From Bactrocera neohumeralis (lineage: Eukaryota; Arthropoda; Insecta; Diptera; Tephritidae), in contig NC_065920.1 in the NCBI RefSeq assembly GCF_024586455.1, positions 11,432,144 to 11,496,143 of the forward strand: a stretch of 64,000 nucleotides of DNA. Reading direction: 5' to 3'. The position numbers were made by a program, and so were the translations under genes. Below, piece after piece: positions 34,715-44,904 of this stretch; positions within the stretch are counted from its first letter, which is position 1; every line of letters starts with the position of its first letter. The notes under the pieces are model-generated. The model was not told the origin of the DNA. It did no database searches and saw only the letters and a program-made list of their open reading frames with translations.

Positions 34715-35640
34715 CTTAAAGTTAGGATACGTTAGGTTAAGTGGTCGATCCTAACAGGTACCTCACTTCGACCGCCATTCTAGACGGTCCATTACGGTAC
34801 CTAAATCTCCTACATATATAATAGATCTTGAGCCCTTTGCTAACCGATAAAGCGCTTTGTGAGTTCACCGCAAATTTGTTGAGACGGCTAATGCCGCTTT
34901 CAGCTATGTTTTGGGTTCGCCGAAGATAAGACTGACGAGATGCTTTATCCTCATCTTTGCAAAGGCTGGTCAATGGCTTTGAAAGTGACTGGATGTTTCC
35001 ATCTCAACTTTTTCTATACAACATTGAATACTTGCTTCTCTTTTAGCCTTATCGCATTAATGCCTACTGGACAATGTCCTGTAAGACCTCTACAATCGCG
35101 GCAAGATGAACTTTTCAAAGAGCGTAGTTCCGAATATCTCCTGCGTTGCTAAAAGTATCTTGCAGTTGCAAACATGTAGTCTTACGTTCCATTACAACCA
35201 ATGGACCTCGCGTGCACATAACAGATAATGGCGAGGTCCATTGGTTGTAATGGAACGTAAAACGCCGATGGAAATCCAACTAGATCCTATTCCGATTTGA
35301 GCGTACCAAAGGTGCCCTCTCTGGATAGCTTATCAGTTTAGCAGTTCCTAGCGATTCCGTTATGACCTGATGCTATTTCTAGTGAGAACAGACACTCCTT
35401 GATTAGCTCTAGCGATGAGCTCGCTTAGTATTGGCGCCCTGTCGTCGGAGTGTACCTCTCTGTACCTCTCCGCAAGAGGCTGCGCTTCGTAGCAGTATGT
35501 TTACCTTCACCTTAATATAAGCCATTTTTGCCCAAAAAACACTAGAAAAATGTGCTTCCTCTGCGCCTTCTCCGCAATCACATATTCCCCGTGCAGACAA
35601 AAAGCAGCTACGAATGGCTTCTACGACGCAGTAATTCAGT
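34715..35640 (-). pseudogene. Non-LTR retrotransposon RNase H domain and 3' end, disrupted by an inverted duplication
   Basis: On the minus strand, SVFWAKMAYIKVKVNILLRS (35409-35600 frame) corresponds to SVFQAEVxAI of LINE RNase H domains. EVHSDDRAPILSELIARA corresponds to the SDSRAAIxAL strand. GHNGIARNC followed by a stop and TDKLSREGT corresponds to PGHxGIxGNxxADxLAR (35290-35370). LTGHCPVGINAIRL (about 35050) is the conserved post-RNase H LTGHxxxxxHAxRL motif. The 3' untranslated part continues to CTAACCTAACG near 34720. Between the two blocks lies a perfect 30-bp inverted repeat (35182-35260). A related 3' region is at 54840-55160. It is inactive. Confidence 0.7.
35182..35260. repeat. 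Perfect 30-bp inverted repeat with 19-nt loop
   Basis: The left arm at 35182-35211 starts TTACGTTCCATTACAACCAA and ends TGGACCTCGC. It is the exact reverse complement of the right arm at 35231-35260. The loop is GTGCACATAACAGATAATG. A perfect hairpin of this length inside an otherwise decayed retrotransposon is notable. It could come from a template-switch inverted duplication. If transcribed, it would form a perfect dsRNA stem. Confidence 0.9.
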
Positions 35641-36617
35641 TTTTCAGGATTGCGTTTGAAGTAGAAAAGACGAGTTCACATTCATATTCCTATCGAAGTC
35701 TGGTATAAGCTGTCATTCTCATATCAGCCTTATTTTGGAACCTGAAATCACTGTCAACCTTATAACCGTCCTATAAATTCCAAACGTTACCCTCCTGGCG
35801 CTTAACAAATACATATTTGATTAAAATATTTGCATACTTCGTGCGAAATTTAATTGTCATTCAAAATTTTCGCTTTCCATGTTCTAATATAAATAATTAG
35901 CTCAATATTTGAACAGTATTTCTGAACACCAAACGAAAATTTTGGCCTGAGGCCGCAATAAAATATGCATGCTTCAATTAGAGCTGACCTCATAAAATGT
36001 GCACGTAATAAATATGTTTGAAATTAGTTAGGTACACGAACGTCAACATGTGACCTTTTATGGAAATTTCATGCTCGTATTTAATTATATGTTCTTCCCC
36101 CCCTAATGATATCCACAAATTTGCGCTTTTGTAATACAAATCGCTTTCTAATTAAATTCTGCTTTGCGCTTGTCAATTTGGAAGCCATAAGTATATACAT
36201 ACTACACTTTGAATCATAATTGAATTTGCATGCGATTTGTAAGCGTGTAAGCGTGTAATTAAGCATGAATGTAGTAAAAAATCATAAAGTGGGGTATAGG
36301 TGTTTGCAGGAGTTTACTGTCCTTTTCAATTTTCAAATGTCTCTGAAATTTGGCGGCCTTTGTCTAAAAAGGTCTAGTGCCGGGAATAAATTTGATAGCT
36401 TGATATTTTTTTTCCTATCTTCAACTTAATAACATTGAGTCAGAGTCAACTAATGTGCATTGAAATCGTTGTATTAGCAAATTGAAAGGCAAGATCTTAC
36501 GTGAAAACTCAGATTAACGATATAGCTAATATCATAGCTACCATAGAAAATATTAAAAAAGTAATGAACTCACCAGGCTTGGGGGCCAAAAATAGGAATC
36601 TATCTGTAATGAGAATA
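35641..36617. other. No gene recognised
   Basis: Ordinary AT-rich sequence; nothing supportable. Confidence 0.45.
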
Positions 36618-36716
36618 ATGCCGGTATTCTGCTTGAGGCGATTGTCTCATGTCTTTGATTGCAACAATCGTAATTTAGTGACTATGCTACAATCGTCTCA
36701 AGCAGAATATCGGCAT
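36618..36716. repeat. 28-bp inverted repeat (two mismatches), 43-nt loop
   Basis: The left arm ATGCCGGTATTCTGCTTGAG, followed by GCGATTGT (36618-36645), pairs with the right arm ACAATCGTCTCAAGCAGAAT, followed by ATCGGCAT (36689-36716). There are two mismatches. It lies directly upstream of the satellite that starts near 36720. Confidence 0.85.
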
Positions 36717-36719
36717 AAG

Positions 36720-37600
36720 TCTCTAAACCTCACTTCATCTCTACAGAGCTTCATATATGTTCATTTGATGATGACGACTTTTTATTTGAAAAGTAAGCAA
36801 TTGGAGTAGTCTGCACGCTTTGAGTCGAATATATGAGACCACTTTTGGATAGCTAAAGTCCTTCAAAGCGTTTCGAACTCACAATCTCTTGAAAGCTTTA
36901 TGTGTTGGTTTCATGTCTTATTGAGCGATGTGCTTATATAATGTCTTCTACTTTTGTATTCGCTCTTAAGAGTAGGCAACGTTTTTTTCCATTTTTGCTT
37001 TGGGGCATTCTTCAACGTCAGTTTTCTGGTTTTTTGGGAAAACTCAATCAGTGATGTTCTGAGAATTTGTCCGAAACTCTCACATCATTAGAAAGCTTCA
37101 TATGTTTATTTGATGATGATGTCTTATTATTTGAAAAGTGAGCAAATGCTGAACTCTACAGGCTTTAAGTCAAAAATACGAATATATGAGAAAGTAGAGA
37201 GCACTTTTGGATAAGTGAAGTCCTTCAGAGTGTTTCGAACTCTGACTTAGTCTCTTGAAAGCTTTATGTGTTGGTTTCATGCTTTATTAAGTGGTAAGCT
37301 ATTATAATGTCTTCTACTGTTGTCTTCGATCTTAAATGTGAGCAACGTTTTTTCCGTTTTTGTTTTGAGGCACTCTTTAAGACGTCAGTTTTTTTTTGGT
37401 TTTTTTGGACAATTTAATCAGTGATATTCTGAAAATTTGTCTCAAATTCTCAATTCATCTCTTGAAAGCTTTTTATGCTGATTTCATGTTTGATAAGATG
37501 GTAAACTATGATCATTTGTTCTACTTTTGTCTTTGCTCCTAAATGTAGGCAACGAATTTTGCAAATTTGTTTCTGGGCTACTTTTTCATACATTAGGTAC
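36720..37600 (+). repeat. Higher-order tandem repeat, alternating ~150-170 and ~205 bp units
   Basis: A phrase of the type CGAACTCTCACATCTCTTGA followed by AAGCTTTATGTGTTGGTTTC starts at about 36720, 36866, 37071, 37238 and 37441. The intervals are about 146, 205, 167 and 203 bases. Odd and even units match each other best. The long form has GTCTTCTACTTTTGTCTTCG, GCAACGTTTTTTCC and TTTGGGGCATTCTT. The short form has TTTGATGATGATGTCTTATT and ATTTGAAAAGTGAGCAA. The true period is thus a ~350-370-bp two-part unit. Non-coding. Confidence 0.75.
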
Positions 37601-39312
37601 TTTTATCATTGACTATATGTATATAAAGTAGGTTGCATGGCGAAAAATATTTCAATAATTAAGAAGATATATAAAAAAAAAATATTTTCTAGAAATTTTT
37701 GAAAAAATGATTGAATAAATATTCCCTAAGTATTTTTGATTTTAAATATAATAGTCCTAAGTGACATGTATTTATGAAGCATTTCCGGTACAGCATGTAT
37801 TTACAATTTCGGCGTTATTTGTCAAACACACTGCGGAACCTCCTCGTCGAGCAACCCCCAATGGACTCATGTATCTACTAGAAGCGCCCATGTTTTACTG
37901 CTTTGTAATAAAAAGAATTTAGTATGCTCTGCTCAACATCAAATGGTAAAGTGAAGCTCACACTTTTATATGTGTTATTATAAATATATATATTTATGTA
38001 AATATGTATGTACTCGTATGTACATTGCCCGTATATACATACATATGCTTCCACACACATCTTTTTTATCAGAAGTATCCGTGTGATGAAGTAACGTTGC
38101 GCTTAATGCGCTTTAATGCTATTCATTAATTTTGATAAAATCTCTAAAAGAAATTTGAGAACGAACAAAAGCCACGGAGCAAAGCAGGTCACACTCGCTG
38201 AGAGGGAGCAAATTAAAGTCCAAAATAAATAATGAAACATTATAAAATTATAATAGAAATTATAAGCGAGTGAAAGCTTTTGTGAAAGCGCATTTCGACT
38301 CGAAAAATAACCATTGGCCACTTGTGCTGATTTAATGCTATCAACGTTGCGACGCCTGAGTGTATGCAACACATTTCCAGCTTTCTAACATTACAAGCGA
38401 AAGCAAAGTAAACATATACCGAAAGCATAATCGTATGCTGCCACTGATATTTTTATGTATATACATACATACATACATATACATGTACATGCATGTGTGT
38501 ATATATATATTTTCATGCACAAGTTTTTTGAGTAAATGTAAAAATTGCTGCCGGCTTTTGGTCCCTACCAGTTCTTTTTTCTTTCTACCTCCTGCCAGCA
38601 CTCCCATTATAACTAGGTGTATGGCCTTTTAATGCTAAATTATGTTGCAGATTAACGCTAATCCATATTGAAGCCATAATGTGTGCAATTTGTTAAAGCG
38701 GCGTGCGACTCCAAGTGATGGCGCTGAGCGAACGTAGCCAACGTATGAGATGGATGATAAAGCGCTTGACTATTGTGACTGGTGTGTATGTACATATGTA
38801 TGTATATTGGATACTGTTGCTTGACGTGGCGCAGGTATTATGCCCGAAGCATCGCGTGTGCTGTCGAAAACTGCATAAAATTTTCATATTTTTCACTGAA
38901 AAACAAAGTGTTTTTGCCGTCGTGGCGTGAGCGTTTTTTTTTTTTTTGTTGGCTTTTAGGTACATAAAGTCTATGTGTTCACTTGCTTGTGCTGGTGTGG
39001 TGGTTGAAAAACAGTGATAGAGCGTTGTTTTCGTTTTCTCTAACGTATTAAATTCCTGTCAAATTGTGCAGGAAATTAAATAAAATACTTGAGCAACAGA
39101 AATTTGAATAAATTTGTATATTTTGTAGGTTTATACATTGACTATTATCCGCTGAACAACGCAAAGTATAGCTCAGAGAAATGTTTCAATAAAGCTTCTA
39201 ATTTCAATTAAGATGCTGCAGTTACACTTACATATTTATGCTGAAAACTACGTGATGGCTCTTAAAAACTGTTTGTGTTAACATCAAAATGAAAATTTTA
39301 AAGGCAGTCACC
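37601..39312. other. No gene recognised; microsatellites
   Basis: Contains ATAAATATATATATTTATG near 37980 and TATACATACATACATACATA at about 38458-38480. Frames on both strands here follow the repeats. Confidence 0.5.
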
Positions 39313-39953
39313 TTAAGGGGGTATTCTGGTTTAGAAGCCCGAATTTTACATTTTGATTATTCATTTTTTTCCATGCTTTTTATTGATATTCTAAGAATAC
39401 AAAACATAAATAATATAAGAAAAAAAATTAATTTAAAAAAACTGCAGGTCGGCGAAGTAGAAACTGATGAAACAATGGCTTATCCTGGTGTGCAGGATAT
39501 AAATCCTTTCCATGACTTAAAATGAAAAATTTATGCGAAATCCGTGAAGAGTAAAAGTGTAGTTATTGCACTACGAAACGTTTTTAAAAAAACAATTTTT
39601 TTTTACAAAATGGTGGAGGTTTGAAAAAAAAGTTTCGTATAGTGCGATACTACTTGTATAATGTATAAGAAAACTCTGTGTAAAATTTCATGTGAATCGG
39701 TTGAGTAGAACTTGAGATATCATGCACACCGTTTCTAGAAAAGTAGTTATGAGAAAAAACGAGTTTAAAGTTTGAGAACTAGTCGCGCGCAGTCGGAGTC
39801 GGAGTCACAAAGTGAGCTGTAACTCGGAAAATAATTTGAATTTCGAAAAATCCTCTTAAGGACATTTTCTTGAAGGGTTATACTATAAAAATATGCAAAA
39901 AAAAGCAAAAATCGATTTTTTCGAATTTCTAAATCAGAATACAACAACCTAAC
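39313..39953 (+). mobile_element. TTAA-type inverted-repeat element (copy C)
   Basis: The left end TTAAGGGGGTATTCTGGTTT, followed by AGAAGCCCGAA, pairs imperfectly with the right end TTCGAATTTCTAAATCAGAA, followed by TACAACAACCTAA. The interior includes AAAATTTCATGTGAATCGGT and TGAGTAGAACTTGAGATATC. It parallels the TTTCATGAAGTTCGGTTGAG phrase inside copies A and B. It is non-coding and about 640 bp. The right-hand TTAA is degraded to CTAA. Confidence 0.6.
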
Positions 39954-40210
39954 AGCTTTTGAATCGAATTTTGGAAGGCAAAATCGGCCATAGTTTTAGG
40001 CAAAATTAATTTTTATTTAAACCCCCCTAACTTGCCAATTTTTTAGTTTTTCACCATACAGCAGTGTATTTTAGAAATACTTGTATGTACAAAATTGTAT
40101 ACCATTAAAGCTTTCATGCAATAATTTTTTAATTCCCAAAAATTGTCTTTTTAGGAGCAAAGACAATATTAAAAGAACACTTAATAAAGGACGAAGCCAA
40201 CACTTACGAC

Positions 40211-40916
40211 TTTCAAGAGGCTACGTGGGCTTACGGGTTTCAAAACATCGACTTTTTTTCTTGTCTTATTAAGTTTAAAAGAACCTGTAGAATATTGTCC
40301 TAAATTTTCAAGTTGATCCGAGTTATAGTTTCGGAGATAGAACTTGTCGCCTCGAGGCTAGCTGTGCTAAGTGCGCCGTCTTTAAACGCGTTTTTCTCAA
40401 AACTGTTTTTGAAGTCGATTGGCAAGTTTTCTTAAGAACTGCTTAACCGATCTTCATGAAATTTCACGCAGGTCGTTGAAATACAATTCTTGAAGACTTG
40501 GACGCAGGATTATTTTTTTCTATTATAACTGTTTGAAAAAAATTTCGCAAAATTTTCATCAAAATTTAATTTTTTTATAAAAACGTCTGCTAAAAATCCA
40601 ATTTTCAGTTTTTTTCCTTCGTACAAGTTCGTAGTTAAGGTTTTAGCTAAAACACGTACTCTTTCACTTTAGGTAATTCTCTAAGGCGTTATCCTGTCAA
40701 CGCGGGCGCGTCTTTTTTCCGAGGAGTCACCGGAAATGGCGTCGCAATGGCCGAGTTTAAGAATTTTTTTTTTCCAAAAATTTCAGAGTTTCTTTGTTAA
40801 TAGTGTATGTTTGTAACAATAAAAAATTCCAATAAAATATTTCATTTTATATATGAGAAAAAAATTGTTAATAAAAGGCTGTTTTTTTACCCGAGGAAAC
40901 CCATGTAATCCCTTAA
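40211..40916 (-). mobile_element. TTAA-type inverted-repeat element (copy B, inverse of copy A)
   Basis: Read on the minus strand this aligns along its length with the element at 3539-4171. The right border GGGTTTCCTCGGGTAAAAAA reads here as TTTTTTACCCGAGGAAACCC and ends in CCTTAA (TTAA at 40913-40916). The left border CAAGAGGCTACGTGGGCTTA is the diverged partner of TTAAGGGGTTGTATGGGTTT. Shared interior phrases include CGTGCCATTTCC-type CACCGGAAATGGCGTCGCAA and GATCTTCATGAAATTTCACG. It is non-coding and about 700 bp. Confidence 0.7.
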
Positions 40917-42016
40917 AAATGTCAAACGGTTAGATTCAACTTCAGTGTGACAATCTTGGAAATCGGGAAGGAAGATCAGGTGTTTTTCGGCTGGAAGAAG
41001 TTCAGCTGTGTTTTATGCAACATACAGAGTCATCAACTTACCTAGAAGACAGACGAACTGACCTTTAACTGGTTTTAGTATAAGGTTAGCTAAGGCTACC
41101 GTTCTCACGTTAGTCGACAGCCATTATAAGGGTATTAATATGCCTACAGACGGCAACTGAGACTTCTCTTCTCATTTTGTTTGACAAGTAAACTCTCAAG
41201 AAAACACTAAGAAAACTATTGGAATAAAAATTTGGTGTATAAAAAAACGCCCGAAATAAGGCAGTGGTTCTCTGGTCACCCCGTTTATCGAACCAATAGC
41301 TTTGTGACCTTTCCGCTAAATTTATATTGCAATTATCAATCGATTTGTTGGGTAATCTAAAAAATAACTTAAAATTTTTCCTTTAGCATTTTGTGATTTG
41401 CCAACCGAAAACTTCCACTAATACCGAATACTGATTTTCGAGCTACAATTTTTCATTCGCAAGTATATGGGAGAGTTCTTCTTCTTTTCAAAACCCCCAT
41501 TCATTGCGCGTGTTTTCGACGCGGCGGGTTCCAAACCGAGCACCCTTGGGGAGGGATATTTCGCCTTCTAACGGATGTTCTTTGTTTAACCAGAGGATAC
41601 TTAGTCTAGCATCGGAAGTCATGAGCTACTTGAGCCATATGTGAAAGATTCGTTCCTGGCCACTCCCAATTGTATAGCGCTTCTATTTCTAACTGTAAGC
41701 AAACGCTGATGTGCTTACATTCTCTGCTCTACTACCATGTATTTCTACTTAAAAAATATCATCGATTAAGGTGAATAGCGCTTGACTTATGACTTACCTT
41801 TACAGTTATGCAGATGCATATTTGTTACAAACGCCCTTTTCAAATGGCCAATAGAATTTCGAGTGAATGACAACTTTTAAGATCCTACCAAGACGCACTT
41901 ACATCTACGTACATATATGAGTACTGCGATACTTGCTATGCTCCATCTTCTTATATTCCCACCGATACTCGTATTCCACTTTTATTTGCGCTTCAATAAA
42001 ATGTTAAATGCTTGTC
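40917..42016. other. No gene recognised; possible retroelement scrap
   Basis: A GC-richer stretch at about 41500-41680 (GCGTGTTTTCGACGCGGCGG, then GAGCTACTTGAGCCATATGT) looks like old retroelement sequence. I could not identify a domain. The rest is ordinary. Confidence 0.35.
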
Positions 42017-42319
42017 TTAAAAGTCAAAACTCTTATCAAACGGATATGGCAATGCTCTTAGCGCGCATGCATGGAAAAGCCATCGTGCGTCAGCTGGAGT
42101 GGCCAGCTGCCTTAAAGCGTTGCTAAGCTGCATTGCGCTGAGCTCCTCTGCTGTTGCATCCGTAGTGTTTTTCAAGTGGCGCAACATTGAGTGCGATTGC
42201 TGTTGGAGTTGGAGTTGCAGTTGAAGTTGTATTTGATGATGCATTGAGATAGATGATGCAGGTGGAAATGCAGTGAAGTGTTCATAATTTGCCGTTTGCT
42301 TGTCGAGTTGCCGCATCAT
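42017..42319 (-). CDS. Candidate small ORF, 100 residues, glutamine-rich; unrecognised
   Basis: A minus-strand frame starts with two consecutive ATG codons (first at 42319, with an in-frame TGA directly before it) and runs 100 codons to a TAA. The protein begins MMRQLDKQTANYEHF. It carries HHQIQLQLQLQLQQQSHS at about residues 27-44 and ends ALPYPFDKSFDF. The local base composition is richer in G+C than its surroundings and the codons look balanced. That makes it one of the few frames here that could be a real exon or short gene. No domain, signal peptide or membrane segment is seen. The Q-run could equally come from a CTGCAA-type repeat (TGGAGTTGGAGTTGCAGTTG) read in frame. I do not recognise it. 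Confidence 0.22.
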   Translation of the reverse strand: MMRQLDKQTANYEHFTAFPPASSISMHHQIQLQLQLQLQQQSHSMLRHLKNTTDATAEELSAMQLSNALRQLATPADARWLFHACALRALPYPFDKSFDF

Positions 42320-42469
42320 TCACGCAGGTAGTTTGGAAGAGCTGAAGCTGAGCGAAGGTACTTCGATATTTCAACCATTTGAAAGTACGAGTATTAAAAG
42401 AGTAACATTTGAAGTGTATTATACTTGCCTATTTTATATTAGTTTACTTGTTTAGGAGAGTATGTATTA

Positions 42470-43511
42470 TTGGGTAGTCGAAAAAGTCTTTTCGTATTTC
42501 TAATAAAATTTCAAGTTATTTTTTTTTTAATTTATAATAAACTCTATTGAACCAAATATGCACCATTTTGCTCGACCACTTTTTGCCATTTTTCCGTTAG
42601 AGACGTAATTGCATCAGTGTAAAACTTTTCTGGTTTCTCGGCGAAAAACTGCGACAAGTAATTTTCACAGGTTTCCCTCGAAGCCAACTGTTCTCCATTA
42701 AGGGAATTCTGCCTTGACCGAAACAAATGATAGTCCGATGGTGCAAGGTCAGGGCTATATGGTGGATTCATCGAAAATTCCCAGCCAAGTTCTCTCAGTT
42801 TTTGCCGAGTCATGATGGAAAACGAAGCCCTTTCTGTTGATTAGTTCTGGCCGTTTATTTGGATTGCTTGCTTCAATCTCTTCAGTTGTTGACAGTAAAA
42901 TGTAGAACTAATCGTTCGACCAGGCTGGAGCAGCTCATAGTGGATGGTTCTTTTCCAATCCCACCAAACACTCAGCATAAGCTTTCGAGGCGTCAATCCT
43001 GGCTTTGCGAACATTTGCTGAGCTTTATCACGCTTGGACCATGACCTTTTTGGCACATTATTGTCGTATTTGATCCACTCTTCTTCTGTTACCATTCGCA
43101 TCAGAAATAGTTCGATTTCATTTCGTTTCAGCAAAGAATCGCAGATGTTAATTCGGTCCATTGAATTTTTCACAGACAATTCCTTTGGTACCAAAGCATT
43201 GAGTTTCTTTTTGTAGCCAGCCTATTTTAAAAGGGTTCAAAACCGTTTGATGATGGATGTTAAGTTTCTTAGTGATGTCATGGCTTCTTATGTGACAGTC
43301 CAGTTCAATCTTTTCCATAATTTCATCGACTTTTTCTATGATAGATCGACCAGAGCGAGGTGCATCTTTCACATCAAAATTTTCAGAACGGAAGCGAGCG
43401 AACATTGTTGTGCTACACGAACTAATACAGCATCGTCACCGTAAACTTCTCAAATTTGATTGGTAGCTTGCTTGACATTCTTCCCTACGAAAATACTTTT
43501 TCGACTACCAA
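42470..43511 (-). pseudogene. Mariner (TTGGGTAGTCG family, copy 3), deleted at the N-terminus
   Basis: A 1042-bp element with good ends (TTGGGTAGTCGAAAAAGTCT and ATACTTTTTCGACTACCAA) next to TA on both sides. The minus strand encodes, in three frames, the second helix-turn-helix (KVDEIMEKIELDCHIRSHDI, 43148-43405). Next is the linker and first catalytic region (MVPKELSVKNSMDRINICDS, KRSWSKRDKAQQ, then SVWWDWKRTIHYELLQPGRT, 42841-43194). Last is the C-terminal region (MTRQKLRELGWEFSMNPPYS, PDLAPSDYHLF, 42544-42813). The third catalytic aspartate is intact. In VTEEEWI the first aspartate region (normally TGDEKW) is damaged. A short deletion joins FHHD to MTRQ and shifts the frame. The N-terminal ~60 residues are deleted up to the 5' terminal repeat. 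Inactive. Confidence 0.88.
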
Positions 43512-44199
43512 TATTGCGGAATATCTTATGCGGTTACTAACAATCCTTTGTAGATGAAACTATTTTTTTTTTTTTTTATAAACAATACACAATCTACCAC
43601 ATATTGTGTGTGTATAATGATCATTAAAAACAAAAGGAACTATTGACGCTGTTTTTGTCACGAATTACTCGTAAGAGGATTCAACAAAGTCTTTCATATA
43701 AAAACTTCAAGTAGAAATTGATTTCGTTTGTTTGAGTTTGAGTACCAATAAGCCTAAAGACTTTCGAAATACTAATCCCACAATCTATACCCTCTGGCTA
43801 ATCCACATTGGTGCACTTTTGAGTCTGCGAGTTTGTGTGCGAGTCAGAACATTTGACTGGCGCCGCAGCGCTGCTCCATACCAAAGCTTTTGATTTAATC
43901 TCGCACCAACATTTCTGGAGTGCATGACAAACATGAATCGGCACACACTTGGCAAAATTTCAAAGTAAGAGATGAAAGCCAAAAGATTTCCAACAACTTT
44001 GCGCTAAGCGCCGAGTGGCATAAGCACAATAGTATTTTTAAGAAGTGCAAAGCGCCAGCTAACAGCTACTCGTGCTGGAGCCGGAAGTCCAAAAGAGCCA
44101 ATATGTAGCCACGGAACACGAAAAAGAAAGCAGCGCTTTTGAGAGCGCGCATTCAGTTGTAAGACATTTATATGCCTTTCTTTTATTTTATTATTTCAG
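43512..44199. other. No gene recognised
   Basis: A T-run at 43563-43578 and ordinary sequence. GC content rises from about 43780. Confidence 0.4.
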
Positions 44200-44277
44200 C
44201 AAAGAGAAAAAACGAGTTTTCCTTAATTCATATGCCACTTTAGGCTTTTGCGTCACTGCGTTGTTGGCGCGAATAAA
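44200..44277 (+). other. Candidate 78-nt internal exon
   Basis: A strong polypyrimidine tract and acceptor (TTTCTTTTATTTTATTATTT followed by CAG, ending 44199) is followed 78 bases later by a consensus donor GTAAGT (44278-44283). One of three frames is open across the segment and encodes KEKKRVFLNSYATLGFCVTA followed by LLARI. Its length is a multiple of three. Against it: the frame is also open upstream of the acceptor, the peptide is unrecognised, and no partner exon was found. It could be a chance pairing. Confidence 0.28.
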
Positions 44278-44283
44278 GTAAGT

Positions 44284-44904
44284 GCATTTAAATTGCATTT
44301 TAGCGACATTATTTGTAGAGCAATGTAAATATAACACTTTCATGCATATGCAAAACACTCACACACGCACACTCATGGTATGCTGGTGTTGGTGCGCTTG
44401 TGCATGGCAAACACTCCATCATGTCAGTCGGGCATTTGTGAAGTGAAATATGTGTCACCCAGCTGCATGTAAATTGGCGAGAAAGCTTTTCCTGCTAACC
44501 AAGCAATTTCGCAGCGCCGCAGCTCTTTTAAATGAGCGCGCATATGTGTGTGTGCGTCTGCATTTAGCTGCTTCTTTAAATTTCATATCTCCACAGCACT
44601 GTCATCCTTTCAGGCCGCTGTCAACGTCTTTACTGCCAACTGTGGCGCCCAAGTACGTCGACTCAAAGACGCGCCAGCTAGCTATCTTTGGCCCGCAGTC
44701 TCGCGCGACGCGCTCAATGTAGTCCATACTAATAACTGAAAATTATCCTCTTAGGCGACTAATTGCCAAGAAATTGAAATTATTTAATTTTTAATGAACC
44801 ACAAAACCGCCCAGCAAACTGGGTAAAGTGTGTATCCCCAGAGCAAGCGGAAGTAAACTCAACGCCAGGAATATAGAGAGCGACGTTTATGCTTAAGTCT
44901 CATA
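44284..44904. other. GC-richer region, no gene recognised
   Basis: A frame at 44450-44722 runs 90 codons but shows no domain, and another frame overlaps it. A CACTCACACACGCACACTCA patch lies near 44358. Confidence 0.4.

Noticed and set aside
41700..41840. Minus-strand GTAAAG/GTAAGT donor near 41790
   Set aside because: Two of three frames stop close upstream. The third gives only a seven-residue start (MHLHNCK), which is too little to support.
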